This document shows positions 38,202 through 49,971 of a stretch of 64,000 nucleotides of DNA, piece by piece (position 1 is the stretch's first letter; every line of letters begins with the position of its first letter). The notes under the pieces were generated by a model that made no database searches, was not told where the DNA came from, and saw only the letters and a program-made list of their open reading frames with translations. The position numbers were made by a program, and so were the translations under genes. Source of the DNA: Parascedosporium putredinis (lineage: Eukaryota > Ascomycota > Sordariomycetes > Microascales > Microascaceae); the NCBI GenBank assembly GCA_949357655.1, contig CASHTG010000003.1, positions 372,001 through 436,000 of the forward strand. The letters run 5' to 3'.

Positions 38202-41051
38202 ATGAATTCGCTGTCTCCCAGAAACTCTGGGTTCGTTCCTCTTGGAACCACAAGGTCAAGATCAGACAACATGCCCGACGAAATTCCCCTCTCCACCGTT
38301 AAGAGCCGCGCGAGCTCCACTGGAGCCCGCAAGGCAAACCAATCCGCCGCGTCCTTCTCCGACTCGGGCGACCTTGAGAAGAAGCGCAGCATCTTGCGCG
38401 CCGGCGGCCGCAGGAAGGCCCCCGATGGCCCCAGCAGGGCCGGCACTGGGGAGGAGACCAAGTTGAATGCTATGGGCAGGCTCTACACCAGGATTATCAA
38501 CTTCGCGCCTCCCCTCCGCTACCTAGTCTACATCGTCCCTGTAGGCCTGGCCCTCGCCGTTCCGCTTATTGTGCTACCCTTGACCGACAACAAGGATGCC
38601 ATTCCCGTCGGTTCCAGGACCGACACAGTCGACGGTGACGAGGTCCGCAGAGAGGGCCCTCCCTCTTCAAGGTCTTCATGTGGATCGAGATTGCCTGGCT
38701 CACCCTCTGGGCCGGCAAGCTTGTCGCCTTTATCCTTCCTGCTCTTTTCATGTTCTTCTGCGGCGTTGTGAGCTCCGGAACTCGCAAGTACGCTACTGTC
38801 CTCCGAAACCTGGTTCTCCCTCTTTCCTTCTTCTTTTGGGCCCTCGCCTCATGGCTCACTTTCCGCGGCCTCTTCAAGGATGCTCTCAACATCCCAATTG
38901 ACTGGTGCCGCAACTTTGAGCGTGTTCTCGGCGCCTCCTTCGTCTCGTCCGCCGTCTACCTCGCCGAGAAGGCCATTGTCCAACTCATCGGCATCTCGTA
39001 CCACCAGCGCTCTTTCGCGAATCGTATCCATGACTCTAAGCACGAGATTCGCCTTCTTGGCATGCTGTACGACGCGTCCCGTTCCTTATTCCCCATGTAC
39101 TGTCCTGAGTTCGCAGACGAGGACTACGTCATCAACGACAGCATCGACTTGATTCTCCGCCAAAGAAGGGCAGCGGTTCCGCTACCCCCATGCGCTTGAT
39201 CGGAGACGTCGGCCGCCTCGGAGACAAGGTCACCTCTGTTTTTGGCAATATTGCCTCGGAGATTACGGGAAAGCAGGTGTTCAACCCCAACTCGGCCCAC
39301 TCCATTGTTGTGGAAGCCCTTGAGAAAGTAAAGTCTTCTGAGGCTCTCGGAAGGCGCATTTGGATGTCATTTGCCGTCGAAGACCAGGATAGCTTGAAGC
39401 TAGAGGATCTTATCGAGGTGCTCGGCCCCGAGCACAGGGAGAGGGCCGAGGAGGCCTTCATCATGGTGGACGGCGACGGAAACGGCGACATCAGCCTCGA
39501 GGAGATGGTGCGCAAGGTGACCGAGATTGGCAAAGAACGAAAGGCGATTAGCGAGGGCATGAAGGATATCGGCCAGGCCCTCCAGGTATTCGACAAGGTT
39601 CTCCTTTTCGTCGTCCTTTTGATTGTCGTTTTTATCTTCCGTAAGTTGTCCTTGAGTCCCTGGATCTTTCCTCGCTTGCACATCTGCTAACCCCCTTGCT
39701 TTCCCCTCTCGTTAGTCGCCTTCTTCCAGTCGAGCTTCATTACCACCCTAGCCACGGCCGGTACCGCGCTCCTCTCTCTGTCCTTCGTCTTTGCAGTGAC
39801 TACCCAAGAATTCCTTGGCTCGTGCATCTTCTTGTTCGTCAAGCATCCCTATGATGTGGGTGACAGGGTCGATATCGCCGCCAACGGCGAGAAGCTGGCC
39901 CTCCAGGTCGAGAAGATTTCCCTCTTGTACACGGTTTTTGTCCGTATCGACAGGATGCAAATTGTCCAAACCCCCAACATCCAGCTCAACAACATGTGGA
40001 TCGAAAATGTCTCTCGAAGCAAGGCCATGAAGGAGTGTGTCGATGTCAACATCTCTTACGACACAACGTTTGATGATGTGGAGCTGCTGCGCATGGAAAT
40101 GGAAAAGTTTGTCCGCCACCCCGACAACTCGCGCGACTTCCAGCCCGATTTCAGCATTGGTGTCGGCAGCGTCGGCGACCTCGACAAGCTCAACCTCAAG
40201 ATTGTCATCAAGCACAAGTCCAACTGGCATAACGATGGTGTACGCGCGACGCGCCGTTCCAAGTTCATCTGCGCTCTCGCAGCTGCTCTCAAGAAGGTGC
40301 CCATCTACGGTCCCGGTGGTGGTAACGAGGCCCTTGGAAGTGTGGGTAACCCTTCGTACTCGGTGACGGTGACGGATGAACACGCCGCGAAGAACCGCCA
40401 GGATGCTAGCGATACCAAGGAGTCTAAGCGTATGGTTGCCACCAACATCCCTGACCCGCTCTCTACTGCTGAGGCTCTCAATGCCCCGCCCGGTGGCGAC
40501 GATTGGTTCAACCGCGACGACAACAAGACGATCAATCCTCCCGAGCACACCCGTGTGTCACTCGACCGCGGCGATTCGACGGATTACATGAAGCGCAATG
40601 AGAGCCACAAGGGCTTGAGGAAGGCGGGCGAGAGCCTGTCCACTGGCTCGGTGCACTCGAGGACTGGTGCGCCGCCGATGAGCATCAACACGGCCATGGA
40701 ACATCCCATCGGCAGGACCACTTCGCGCCGAACGTACGACGAGGAAGCGCAGCTCGGGTCGCCCCGATCGCCCCGGTCCCCTCTCCAGCCTGGCGGCTTC
40801 GCGCAGTCGGCTGTGATGGGTGGGATGATGCAGTCGTCGGCTTCGGGATACTCGGTCTACCCGATGGGCAGCGTCCAAGAGGTTCCGACCCCGGGTGTCC
40901 ACCCCTCCAGTCGAACCAGTACCTCAGCCCCGGACAGACACAGACGCAGGCTGCTGGACAACAGCAACAGCAACAGCAACAGCAGCAGCAGCAGAACCAA
41001 CAGTCGGGCCAACCCCAAACTCGACCGCCCCTGACCGGTCCCCAACGATAA
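38202..41051 (+). CDS. EF-hand MscS-type mechanosensitive ion channel (Msy1/Msy2-like)
   Basis: Fungal MscS-like channel with an EF-hand, like fission yeast Msy1/Msy2, which sit in ER membranes and control Ca2+ and survival after hypo-osmotic shock. Two exons (38202-39640, 39716-41051), about 925 residues. The basic N-terminus precedes several membrane segments, including YLVYIVPVGLALAVPLIVLP, an IAWLTLWAGKLVAFILPALF helix and LFVVLLIVVFIF at the intron. The EF-hand loop DGDGNGDISLEE lies just before that last helix. The MscS pore and beta domain follows: FAVTTQEFLGSCIFLFVKH, PYDVGDRVDI and TPNIQLNNMWIENVSRS. The C-terminus is disordered, with a long Gln run ending TGPQR. Missing bases: C near 38660, A near 39163 and C near 40905. 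Restoring the last gives the Gln-rich end in place of a Ser/Asn frame. Confidence 0.92.
40959..40994 (+). repeat. CAA/CAG repeat coding poly-Gln in the MscS channel
   Basis: In-frame CAACAG units, then CAG, coding a Gln run of about 12 in the cytosolic tail once the upstream one-base gap is corrected. Confidence 0.8.
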
Positions 41052-41999
41052 GCGACGCCTCTACTGAGGTAGTCTCTCTCCCTTCCCCTTTTCGCTTCAC
41101 TATCGGATGAAGCGACTCTCTCCCTAATGAGGCATGCGGGACAACGTGACGAAAACCACATAATCGAAGCAAAGTAGAGTTGGAACCCGCTGTTGCCCGC
41201 ATGCCATGACATGAAACGCCAAAATTACAGCACCGCCCTAACAAAAAAGGAAACCGAAATAAATTGCAATGACAAAACATACCTTTTGTATTCTCTCACT
41301 CTCTGTTTCCCCCGCATATCTAGATGATAGCTTTCTTTGTCACGTATTAGACTTCTCATTTCAACCCTCTTTCATGTGGGGTTTATAGCATTTTACCTAA
41401 ACATAGGTTGACAAGGCAAGGATGGATGGAAACACAAATAAATATGACAGAGGGCAAAGTGAGCAATCTTTGCCCTTCTTACGAGCATCTCTCTCTTCTT
41501 TTACATGAAAGTATACGTCATCGCAAGTGCTTACTAGGATACGAAGCTAGAGTTGTCAGAGCAGTGTGGCTAAAATTTGTATAAATGGAGTGTATCTTTA
41601 TTTTCTTATCGATTTGGCCGACGCCGTCTCATGTAATTGCAATATTGTGTGGGCATATATGACGGAGCGGCTTGGCGAGGCTCTTCAAGTTTATTCTTCC
41701 ATCTTCCGTCCCCTTTTTACTCCTCGTTGGACATCAACAGAGGGCGTTCGGTGATGATGTCACGCAGCCGATTCCCATAGCTTGTGCTGCTTTGGGAGTC
41801 TAGCATCCTGCTATTTCCGCGCCCCGAACCTCGTAGGATTCTTCCGCCCAATCCCAGGGGCCGATGTTGGTGAAATTCAATCCCCCTTATAATGTATTAT
41901 CCAAAGTTCCTTTTTTTTTTTTTTTGATAGTCATCCTACTCCCTCTACTTATAACCTCCCAAGAGAAGAGAAGGGAAGAAAGTGGCCGACTCGACCCGC
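41052..41999. other. Convergent 3' region of the MscS and hydrolase genes
   Basis: No supported gene. A 20-base T run at about 41910-41930 may belong to the 3' end on either side. Confidence 0.5.
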
Positions 42000-43439
42000 C
42001 TAGCACACATGCTCGAGCTTGGCGGGGGTAGCGTCCTTCTGGCCGACCTCGGTCTTGAGGACGCGGCCAAAGAGCTCGAGGAGGACCTCGAAGCAGATTT
42101 TGGAGATTTGGGGGTCGTAGCGGCCCTTGCTGAGCTCGTCGCGGATGAAGGCGTGCTGGGCCCAGGCGAACTCGTAGAAGCTGGTGACGAGGCCGGCGGC
42201 GCGCATCTTGGCGCGGATGACGTCGCGGCCGTCGTCGGGGACGTGGGTGTCCTTGATGCCGAAGATCATGGCGAACTCGGCGGAGGCGAGCTCGGGGAGG
42301 CGGTCGAGGGTGTGGATGGAGTGGGGGATGGTGTCGGGGGAGGTGTTGCGGGCGTCGTGGGGGCCGAGGGTGCGGGAGTGGATGTCGGTGGCGAAGTAGG
42401 AGACTACGGCGGAGATGCGGGAGTCGAGCTATGGGTGGGTGAGGGAGGGGGTGTGTTAGCTTTATAGAGGTGTAAATGAAGGTGTTGGGAGAGGTAAGTG
42501 GTGTGAGGAGAAAAGGGTGTGTAAGTGAGAGAGAGAGAGAAGAGAGAGAAAGTAAAAGGGGAACGGGGACGTACGGCGGCGCGGACGGCGAGATGGCCGC
42601 CGAGGCACATGCCGGTGGCGCCAATGCGGCCGTTGCAGTTGGGATGGGTGAGAAGGTAGTCGACGGAGCGGACAACATCCTCATCGTAGGATTGTAGGGT
42701 CTTGGCAATCTTCCAATCATTGCCTTGGTCGGTTCCGGGGACGTCGTAGGCGAGGGGCTCGGGGCCGGTGAAGTCGTGGTAGGAGCTCGGGGCGGCGACG
42801 ATGTAGCCGTGGCCGGCGATGAGGCGGGCGAATCGGGCGACGGGGCCGGAGACTAGGAGGGCACGGGGGATGGTAGGTTAGCTCCGGATCGCGGAGGGCC
42901 TTGTCAATTGACGGCTTTCTTTTCGGGGTTAAGTGTTGATTTTTTCCCCTTTGGCCTCGATCCACCATATTTGGGTCCCAATTAATTCTTTTTCTTTTCT
43001 TCCCCCTGGGTGGCGCATTTGACGCGTCTCGAGGTGAGGTCGCGGATGAGGGGTAATTCTTTTCCTTGAACCCCGCCATATCGGATCGTGGTGGGGGTGA
43101 GAGCTACCCTGGTAGATTTCGCTAAAGAGAACAACGCCGGGGAATTTGCTAGAAATGTGTACCTTGCATGTGAGAATTGGAGACCCTTGGAAAGAAATAA
43201 ATTGGCGGAGCAGGAGGAATGGATTGGAAGTCAACGGAGGGATTGAAGCAAGACACTTACGCGTTGGGGTACTGGGGGACGGTGGGAGTGTAGACAAAGA
43301 TTCCTGGACAAGCATCGACTGTAAGCTTCCGAAGCTTCAAAGCGAGGAAGGGGAGAAGGGGGAAGCTTCAATTACTCATGGGGCTCTCCTTGCCATCCAC
43401 GACGGTGGTGACATCTACGTGGGTTTCGACAATCAGCAT
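42000..43439 (-). CDS. Dienelactone hydrolase family protein
   Basis: Alpha/beta hydrolase of the dienelactone hydrolase (carboxymethylenebutenolidase-like) family, which opens lactone or enol-ester bonds; a cytosolic enzyme of unknown natural substrate. Five exons: 43439-43376, 43303-43261, 43148-43108, 42852-42575 and 42428-42000, giving 284 residues with no correction needed. The start MLIVETHVDVTTVVDG leads to a beta-strand N-terminus (RIFVYTPTVPQYPNA, KFPGVVLFSEIYQ). The nucleophile elbow is GMCLGGH (Cys), the acid is in GIKDTHVPDDGR and the histidine is in WAQHAFIRDE, so the Cys-Asp-His triad is complete. The two small exons of about 40 bp are easy to miss. It is the one complete multi-exon gene here without frameshifts. 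Confidence 0.9.
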
Positions 43440-45095
43440 CTTGGCGGTGGATGGGCGGGATTTGCTGGAGCTGAGGTGCGTGTGCGAGCGCGGGAGCTTG
43501 TGTTGAGGGAATTGGTCGTTGGCTGTCTCGCTCTTTGGGAGCCTGATTGCATGTGTGCTTCAGATGGTGGTCGCTCTACTAGGCTGAGCGCTACCGGCGA
43601 TACTGGCAGGCTAAGACTAGAGTTACATAAGCGGATGATTGTGGTGGCCTCTGATGAGGGGAGGGTCTCAAAAGTCTAGATCATCAAAGCCCGGCTATTG
43701 GAACTAGAGGAGGAAATGTTGGGGAATGGGCACGTCACGCGACCTTGGCCTGCAGGTTGGCACCGGATCACCAGCATATCTAGGCTGCTCTTTAATGTCG
43801 ATGGGGGCTTAAGTGTAATGAAGGGAACATTGGGGGAAATATATTTATGGATGCCTATACTCTAGGTTTCTCATGACCGCCGTGTTCACGGGTGGGATCT
43901 CGTGGTAGGTTAGGGGATGAATGTGCGGGTTGGAGCTCACAACGTCTTAAATTGTTGTGGCTCCGAGGTCTACGCTGTCCGTCTCATCTCAAGTGCTCTG
44001 CTTGTTCATGTGGTGATCGACGGTACAGATGGGACCTGTCCCTGCATGCATTGAACCTTCCCGCGACCACGAGCTTTTGTTGGCTTGCCGGAAACCCCGT
44101 CTCGCCTTTGGGTGTTGACGGTATGCTGTCTCGGAGGAGTGTAATTGAGTCTTGCTCTCTTGCCTAGGATAGGCTCCTTCTTTCCTTTTGGTGCCTGCAT
44201 TCTCGCATGGTAACCCCCGGTGTACACACGGGAGGGGATCTAATTACTTTTTACGCTGCTCTTGTTTAGCTGTCGCGACTTAAATGGACCAGCCAACGGA
44301 CCAGCCGCTTCAGCTCTACGGATCGACCAGGCGAAACGCGGGACTGTACATATGTCAACGTTCTTTGAGCTGCCCTGGCTTTTGATCAGCAGAAGCTACC
44401 TGGAATAAAGCCGACAGCTCTAGATGGTACTTGTACTTGTAGGTGACGGGCTGGGGCTGCGGATCTAAGCTATCACTCCCATGAACCTTCCAGCCTTCGA
44501 GATGAGAAGAGCTTCCTGAGAGCTTGAAAGATGTTGAACAACCTCAAAGTATCCTTTAACTTCATTCTTTGTGCTAGTTCGCTGACATAATAAACTGCGG
44601 ACATGGGTAGAATTGGAAGGATGGCGAAATACAAAAATCAGGGAATGCGAATCAGCGGTTGACGACGCCAGTGACGACAAGTGCCAGCTCTCCCGTCGAC
44701 GCTTGTCACCCCATTGCTGGATCCGTCCGCTGCAAACAAAAAAATGATTATTTGGCTCGGCACGGCACCTGCACAGCACAAGCTTCCCTCGCCTTTCCCG
44801 AAGACTTGGATTTTGATCACAAGGCAATCTGGTCACATCCACTCGTCTCCTTCCCCCAAAAAGGCACCTGAACCTCTGAACGCAACGACGCCTCAACACT
44901 GCCTGATCTGTACATCTTAATCCTAATTCGCTCGACTGGTTGGGGGCTTCTATGAATCGCAAATCTTGATTGAACTATTATCGTTTCATTTCCTATGGTA
45001 TTGTACTAGAGCTTACCGCCGTTTCCCCCTTCTCTTTTTCTCTTGTCGCTCCTCACCTCCCCTATTACCGAACCTCCGACAACATCCAAGCTACG
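43440..45095. other. Divergent region between the hydrolase and sey1
   Basis: Shared upstream region of two divergent genes. The open frames at 43146-43679 (+) and 44465-44962 (-) show no domain I recognise; the first overlaps the hydrolase 5' exons. Confidence 0.5.
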
Positions 45096-48000
45096 ATGAA
45101 CGGCCACTTTTCCGCCGTTGGCGATGGGCCAGGCACGGAAAAGTTCGACCATGGAATCCAAGTCATAGACGAAGACAAGACCTACAAGTACGTTTGGATT
45201 TTCGAGTCGCCTTTCTCTCTTTCCGCCCCCGCCCCCGCCCTCGCCTCCGTCTCTCGCGCTCATCCTCTCCACTGAGGGCCCCCTTTTTTCCCTTAGCTTC
45301 GATTCCGTCGCAAACGAGACAAAAACGGGCTTGTAAAGCCAGGGCTGACCTTGAATATAGCTCGAATTTGATTTCTTACCTCCGCCAGACCGATGTTGCC
45401 GATGCCGGGTTCAACTACCACCTCATCTCCGTCTTCGGGTCGCAGTCCACCGGCAAGTCGACCCTGCTCAACACCCTCTTCGGCACCCACTTCTCCGTAA
45501 TGTCCGAGTCCGAGAGGCGGCAGACCACCAAGGGAATATGGCTCTCCAAGAACAAGCGGGAGACGGGTGGCGCCGGCGATGCCAAGGTCAAGATGGCTGA
45601 CAACATTCTCGTCATGGACGTCGAGGGCACCGACGGCCGCGAGCGTGGCGAGGACCAAGATTTTGAGAGGAAGAGCGCCCTCTTCGCCCTCGCCACCAGC
45701 GAGGTCCTGATTGTCAACATCTGGGAGCACCAGGTTGGTCTGTATCAGGGCGCAAACATGGGCCTGCTCAAGACCGTTTTCGAGGTCAACCTACAGCTCT
45801 TCCTCAAGGACAAGCAGTATGTCAATGCGAACACCCTTTCCCCCCTTTGCCATGCGGCAATGGCTGTGGACTGTGGACTGACTCGAGACGTGTGTGTGTG
45901 TGCGCTCCCTCGAGCGTGCGCCATGCTCGGTGACCTGCAGCTCTAATCCTCGATCACTTCTCTTCTTCGTTATCCGCGACCACATCGGCCACACCCCTCT
46001 CGCGAACCTCCGCACCACCCTGATCCAGGACCTGACCAAGATTTGGTCCTCCATCTCAAAGCCCCAGGGTCTTGAAAACTCTCGCATCGAGGACTACTTC
46101 GACTTTGCCTTTGCCGCGCTTCCCCACAAGGTTCTCCAGGCCGACAAGTTCGATGTCGAGGTGAACAATCTCGGTGCGCGCTTCGTCGCCGGAAATTCCT
46201 CCGCCAAGGACGGCTCTCACGGCGACCACGAGCTTAATGGCGGCGTTTTCCTCCCCGAGTACCACAGGCGCATCCCCGCCGACGGCTTCTCTGCCTACGC
46301 CGAGGGCGTCTGGGACCAGATTGTCAACAACAAAGACCTCGATCTCCCCACCCAGCAAGAGCTCCTTGCCCAGTTCCGATGCGACGAAATTTCCCGCGAG
46401 GTCCTCGTCGCCTTCGACGATACCATTACCCCACTGGAGGAGCGCCAGGCTGAGGGCGTGAGGGCTGGCAAGCCCACCGTGCTGGAGAACCTTGGTGAGT
46501 CCTGTAGGACTGCGCGCGGCCGCTGCGTCAAGAATTTCGAGGTGCAGGCCGGCCGGTACCACAAGGGCGTCTACGCGCGCAAGCGATCCGACCTCGAGGC
46601 CAAGATTGATTCCAGGCTCAAGACGCTCTACCTCGGCCAGCTCACGAGCTGCCACAAGTCAGGTGTCGATTCCTTCACCGACGCCGTGTCCAACAAGGTC
46701 AAGGCTGGCCAAAGGCCGGCGGCAGCTACGACTTTGCCGAGATTGTCGCCCAGGAGAAGGAAAGGGTCCTCGAGGTTTTCAAGGAGGAGGCCAAGGCCCT
46801 GGCCATCGAGGGCCTTCCGTGGACCAACTTCAAGTCCCAGTACCTCATCTTTGAGAGGGAGCTCGACGAGGTGAGCAGCAAGCTGCGGAAAGAGGAGCTC
46901 CGCCGCCTGGCTACCCGCGTCGAGCGCTGGGTCAAGTCCCGCCTCGGCGACTCGGTCGGTCTCGAATTCAGCAAGCTCGGTTCGGGCCGCGCCGGTGCCG
47001 GCGCCCCCGAGGAGACCACCGAGAAGCCGCCCGCGGAGAAGGATCTCTGGGACAGGATATGGAGCGTCTTTGTCGACATTGTCGACGAGGCGCAAACGCG
47101 CTTCACCGACCGCGCGCGTAGCTTCGAGGCGAGCGCCGAAGAGGTCGAGGTGGGGCGGTGGCGCTTGCGCCGCAAGAGCTGGGTCGCGCTGCGGGAGCGC
47201 ATCGACGAGGAGGTCATGGAGGGCAACATCCTGCTCAAGCTGCGGGAGAATTTCGAGGACAAGTTCCGCTACGACGAGGCGGGCGTCCCCGCATCTGGCG
47301 CCCCACCGACGACATCGAGGGCGTGTACACAAAGGCCCGCGAGTCGACCCTCACCCTCATCCCCTCCTCTCGCGGTTCCGCCTTGCCGAGTCGTACGCGG
47401 CGCCCGACTTGCCCGCGTGGATCGGTGCTCAGCCCCGCAGCGCCGAGGCCGGCGATGAAGAGGACCTTGCGCCCATTGGCGGCGTGGATGAGGAGGAGGG
47501 CAAGAGCCTCGAGGAGGAGATGACTATTCTCAGCGAGAGCAAGCGTCAGGACCTCGTCATCAGGTTCAAGAAGACGGCCGATGGCGTTTATGTCGAGGCT
47601 AAGCGTGGTGCTATTGGTGGTGTCGCTCAGGTGCCTTGGTACTTTTACGGTCTCCTCCTCGCCCTCGGCTGGAACGAGATCTTTATGGGTACGTTTGATC
47701 ATTGTTTCTTTTTTCTGCTACTTTTTCTTTTGTCCTTTTACTAACAGATTCCGTTCCGCGCGCACTAGTGCTCCGCAACCCTTTCCTCTTCCTGCTCCTC
47801 ATCATCATCGCCGGAGGCACTTACATCGCCTACACCCTTAACCTCCTCGGCCCCATGATGCAAATGGCCAACGCCGCCGCCGGCCAGGGCGTCGAGCTCG
47901 GCAAGCAGCGCCTCCGAGACTTTCTCGAGAACTCGGAAACCGCCCGACAGGCCCTTTCCATGCCCGCCCGCCCCGGCCAGGGCGAGGGCCAGAACCTCCT

Positions 48001-48097
48001 CCGCGACCGCGAGAGCGCCGACGACATTAGCCTCGATACCTTGGATAGCCGGGGAAGAGGAGGACGACGACTCTCGAGGACGATGATATCTGAATGA
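45096..48097 (+). CDS. sey1: Sey1, ER membrane fusion GTPase (atlastin/RHD3 type)
   Basis: Dynamin-like GTPase that fuses ER tubules and keeps the cortical ER network, anchored in the ER membrane by two C-terminal helices. Four exons (45096-45187, 45361-45816, 45941-47688, 47769-48097), about 875 residues. G1 is GSQSTGKSTLLN, switch regions include RRQTTKGIWLS and DVEGTDGRERGEDQDFERK, and G4 is VIRDH. A long helical middle domain contains IEDYFDFAFAALPHK and FDDTITPLEERQAEG. The membrane hairpin is VPWYFYGLLLALGWNEI, split by the last intron, then LRNPFLFLLLIIIAGGTY. Missing bases: A near 46708, C near 47289 and C near 47362. A further missing A near 48052 is likely, changing the last residues to SRGKRRTTTLEDDDI with a stop at 48091-48093. 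Confidence 0.95.
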
Positions 48098-48892
48098 TGT
48101 GTGAAGATGTGTAAAAACGTTTCCTTGTTTTTCGTTTATTCATTCGGTTTTTTTGGCTTCTGTGGTGTTCTTTTTTCTTACGTTTCCTGTCTCTTTGTCG
48201 GTGGCGGGGCGAAGGATTGGGGGAGAAGGGGGAGGCTTGCTCTGTTTGCTGGCCATGGCCTGGAAAGCGAGGAATGGAATACGACTATGGCCCCCAATCG
48301 ATGAAAGAAAAAAATGAGGAGAGGATTTCGCGGGAGGAAATCTGTAATGACGGTGATGAACGAGCTTCTTTCTTTGTCTCTACTATCTCTCTCTCCCCTC
48401 TTAGCGCTCTCCCCACCGCACTCCCCCTGTTTCGATAATGAGCTTGGTCTCTCGTGTATTCCGCTTCTATAGAATGAAATGGGCTAGAGAGATATGAGAA
48501 AAACAACAACTTGGATCCTCCGAACGGAGTGTTTGGCTTCAGGATAGGACATCGTACGCCTTGCATCTAGTCCTACTTGGACTGGCTGGCGTTGTGTACA
48601 CCGTTTTGGTTCGAGAACGTTTTTCTCAGGGTTGTATGACTTGTACTACAAGCATTACCAGGCACATGTGAACTCTAGAGTTGTTTTTGTCAATAATATT
48701 GGTATTTATCCTGATAGTATAGAACCTGTATGTACCCTTAACCTAAGAACGCCGTGTTTTGTTCATCGATACCCCTTGGATCGTTTGTAAAAGTAGTAAA
48801 AGATACAGATGGCTACAACGAGTCCGTCGCCGTGTTCCTCTTCATTGTCCGCCTTTCCTCCTGCTACGCTCGCCCCCACACACAACAAACGA
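48098..48892. other. Convergent 3' region of sey1 and rnh201
   Basis: T-rich stretch after sey1, no gene seen. Confidence 0.5.
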
Positions 48893-49971
48893 TTAGAACG
48901 CCTCAAGCCCAGCGGGAGTGCCATACCACGTGGCGAGCTCGTCCGCATCTTCGTTCGTAGAGGCGCCAAAGTAATCCGTGACGCGGGCAGTCTCGCCGTC
49001 GTCATCCATGGGCCAGTCGACCTTGACGGGGACTTGGCCTCGAGCATGTCCTTGGCGGTGCTCCAGCTCTGGCGGCACTGGGGGCCCCAGCCAAAGATGG
49101 GATGCATGTTGGCCTTGAGCCAGGTGGAGCACCTAGCGTCGGAGGGATAGCCAGAGCCCCAGCCCATGGCGGCGTGGCCCTGGGCAGCGGCGCCGGCCTC
49201 TTCCCCTCACTACCGGTGGTGGTGGTGGTGGTGGTGGCGGCGACGTGAGCCGCCCAGGCGACCTCGAGGGCGACGTCGCGGGTGACCTTGGCGCAGACGG
49301 AGGCGGCGCTGACGCAGGGGTAGAGGCTGTCGGCCTTTTTGGCGACGGTGACCTTGGCGTTGGGGAAGAGGCGCTGGAGCTTAGCCTGGTAGGTGACGGG
49401 GGCCCGACGGTGTCGACGTAGATCTCGGTGACCTTGACGCCGCGGGCGAGGACGCCGCGGATGAGCTCGACGGTGGCGTCAAAGGCCTGGGCGTTGAGGT
49501 TGTAGGTGGCGTCGGCGCGGAGGGTGGCGGCGGAGATGTCGCGGGCGGAGAGGGCCTTGGTGGCCCAGCCGCAGGCGTGGTGGAGGGAGTCCGGGGTGGT
49601 GTCGGGGCGGCAGATGGTGTACATGAGCTCGGCGCGGAAGGACGGGGTGAGGACCTTGGAGTCGTCGAAGTGGTGGGTTTCGCGGAGGAGGGGTCGGAAA
49701 GGGTTTTGGGAGGTAGAAGACGGCGTAGACCATGGGGCCGAGGACGGGGCCGCGGCCGGCTTCGTCGACGCCGAGGATGAATTCTTCGTCGTGGGGTCGG
49801 CGGTGGGGAGGGTGCCGTCGGAGGAGGGGAGGATGAGGAGGATATGCGGGCGGGGAGGGGGAGAAGTGGGTGAAGGAGGCGCCGGAGATGAGGGCGTCGC
49901 GGTGGACGGAGGGGGATGAAGGAGGTAGGGTCGACGGATGTCTCCCGGGATGGGGTTTGTGATTCTGTCAT
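48893..49971 (-). CDS. rnh201: Ribonuclease H2 catalytic subunit A
   Basis: Nuclear RNase HII-type enzyme that cuts RNA in RNA-DNA hybrids and removes single ribonucleotides from DNA. One exon, about 360 residues. Conserved parts in order: FILGVDEAGRGPVLGPMVYA (first catalytic Asp-Glu), LRETHHFDDSKVLTPSFRAE, ACGWATKALSARDIS, YNLNAQAFDAT, EIYVDTVG (third acid), KKADSLYPCVSAASVCAKVT with the fourth acid in the following TRD, then WGSGYPSDARC, HPIFGWGPQCR and WSTAKDML. At least six indels split it over three frames: one extra C near 49914, and missing bases near 49709 (C), 49694 (C), 49401 (C), 49204 (G) and 49030 (C). Their sum brings start and stop into one frame. The stretch between residues ~30 and ~55 may hide two more. 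A poly-Thr insert sits in the loop before WGSGYPSD. Confidence 0.92.
49214..49238 (-). repeat. CCA trinucleotide repeat in rnh201 (poly-Thr)
   Basis: GGT repeats on the + strand read as ACC codons, giving about seven threonines in a variable loop of RNase H2A. Confidence 0.85.

Noticed and set aside
41982..42467. 161-residue open frame on the + strand
   Set aside because: Antisense of the dienelactone hydrolase; composition is Gly/Glu/Val-rich with no domain.
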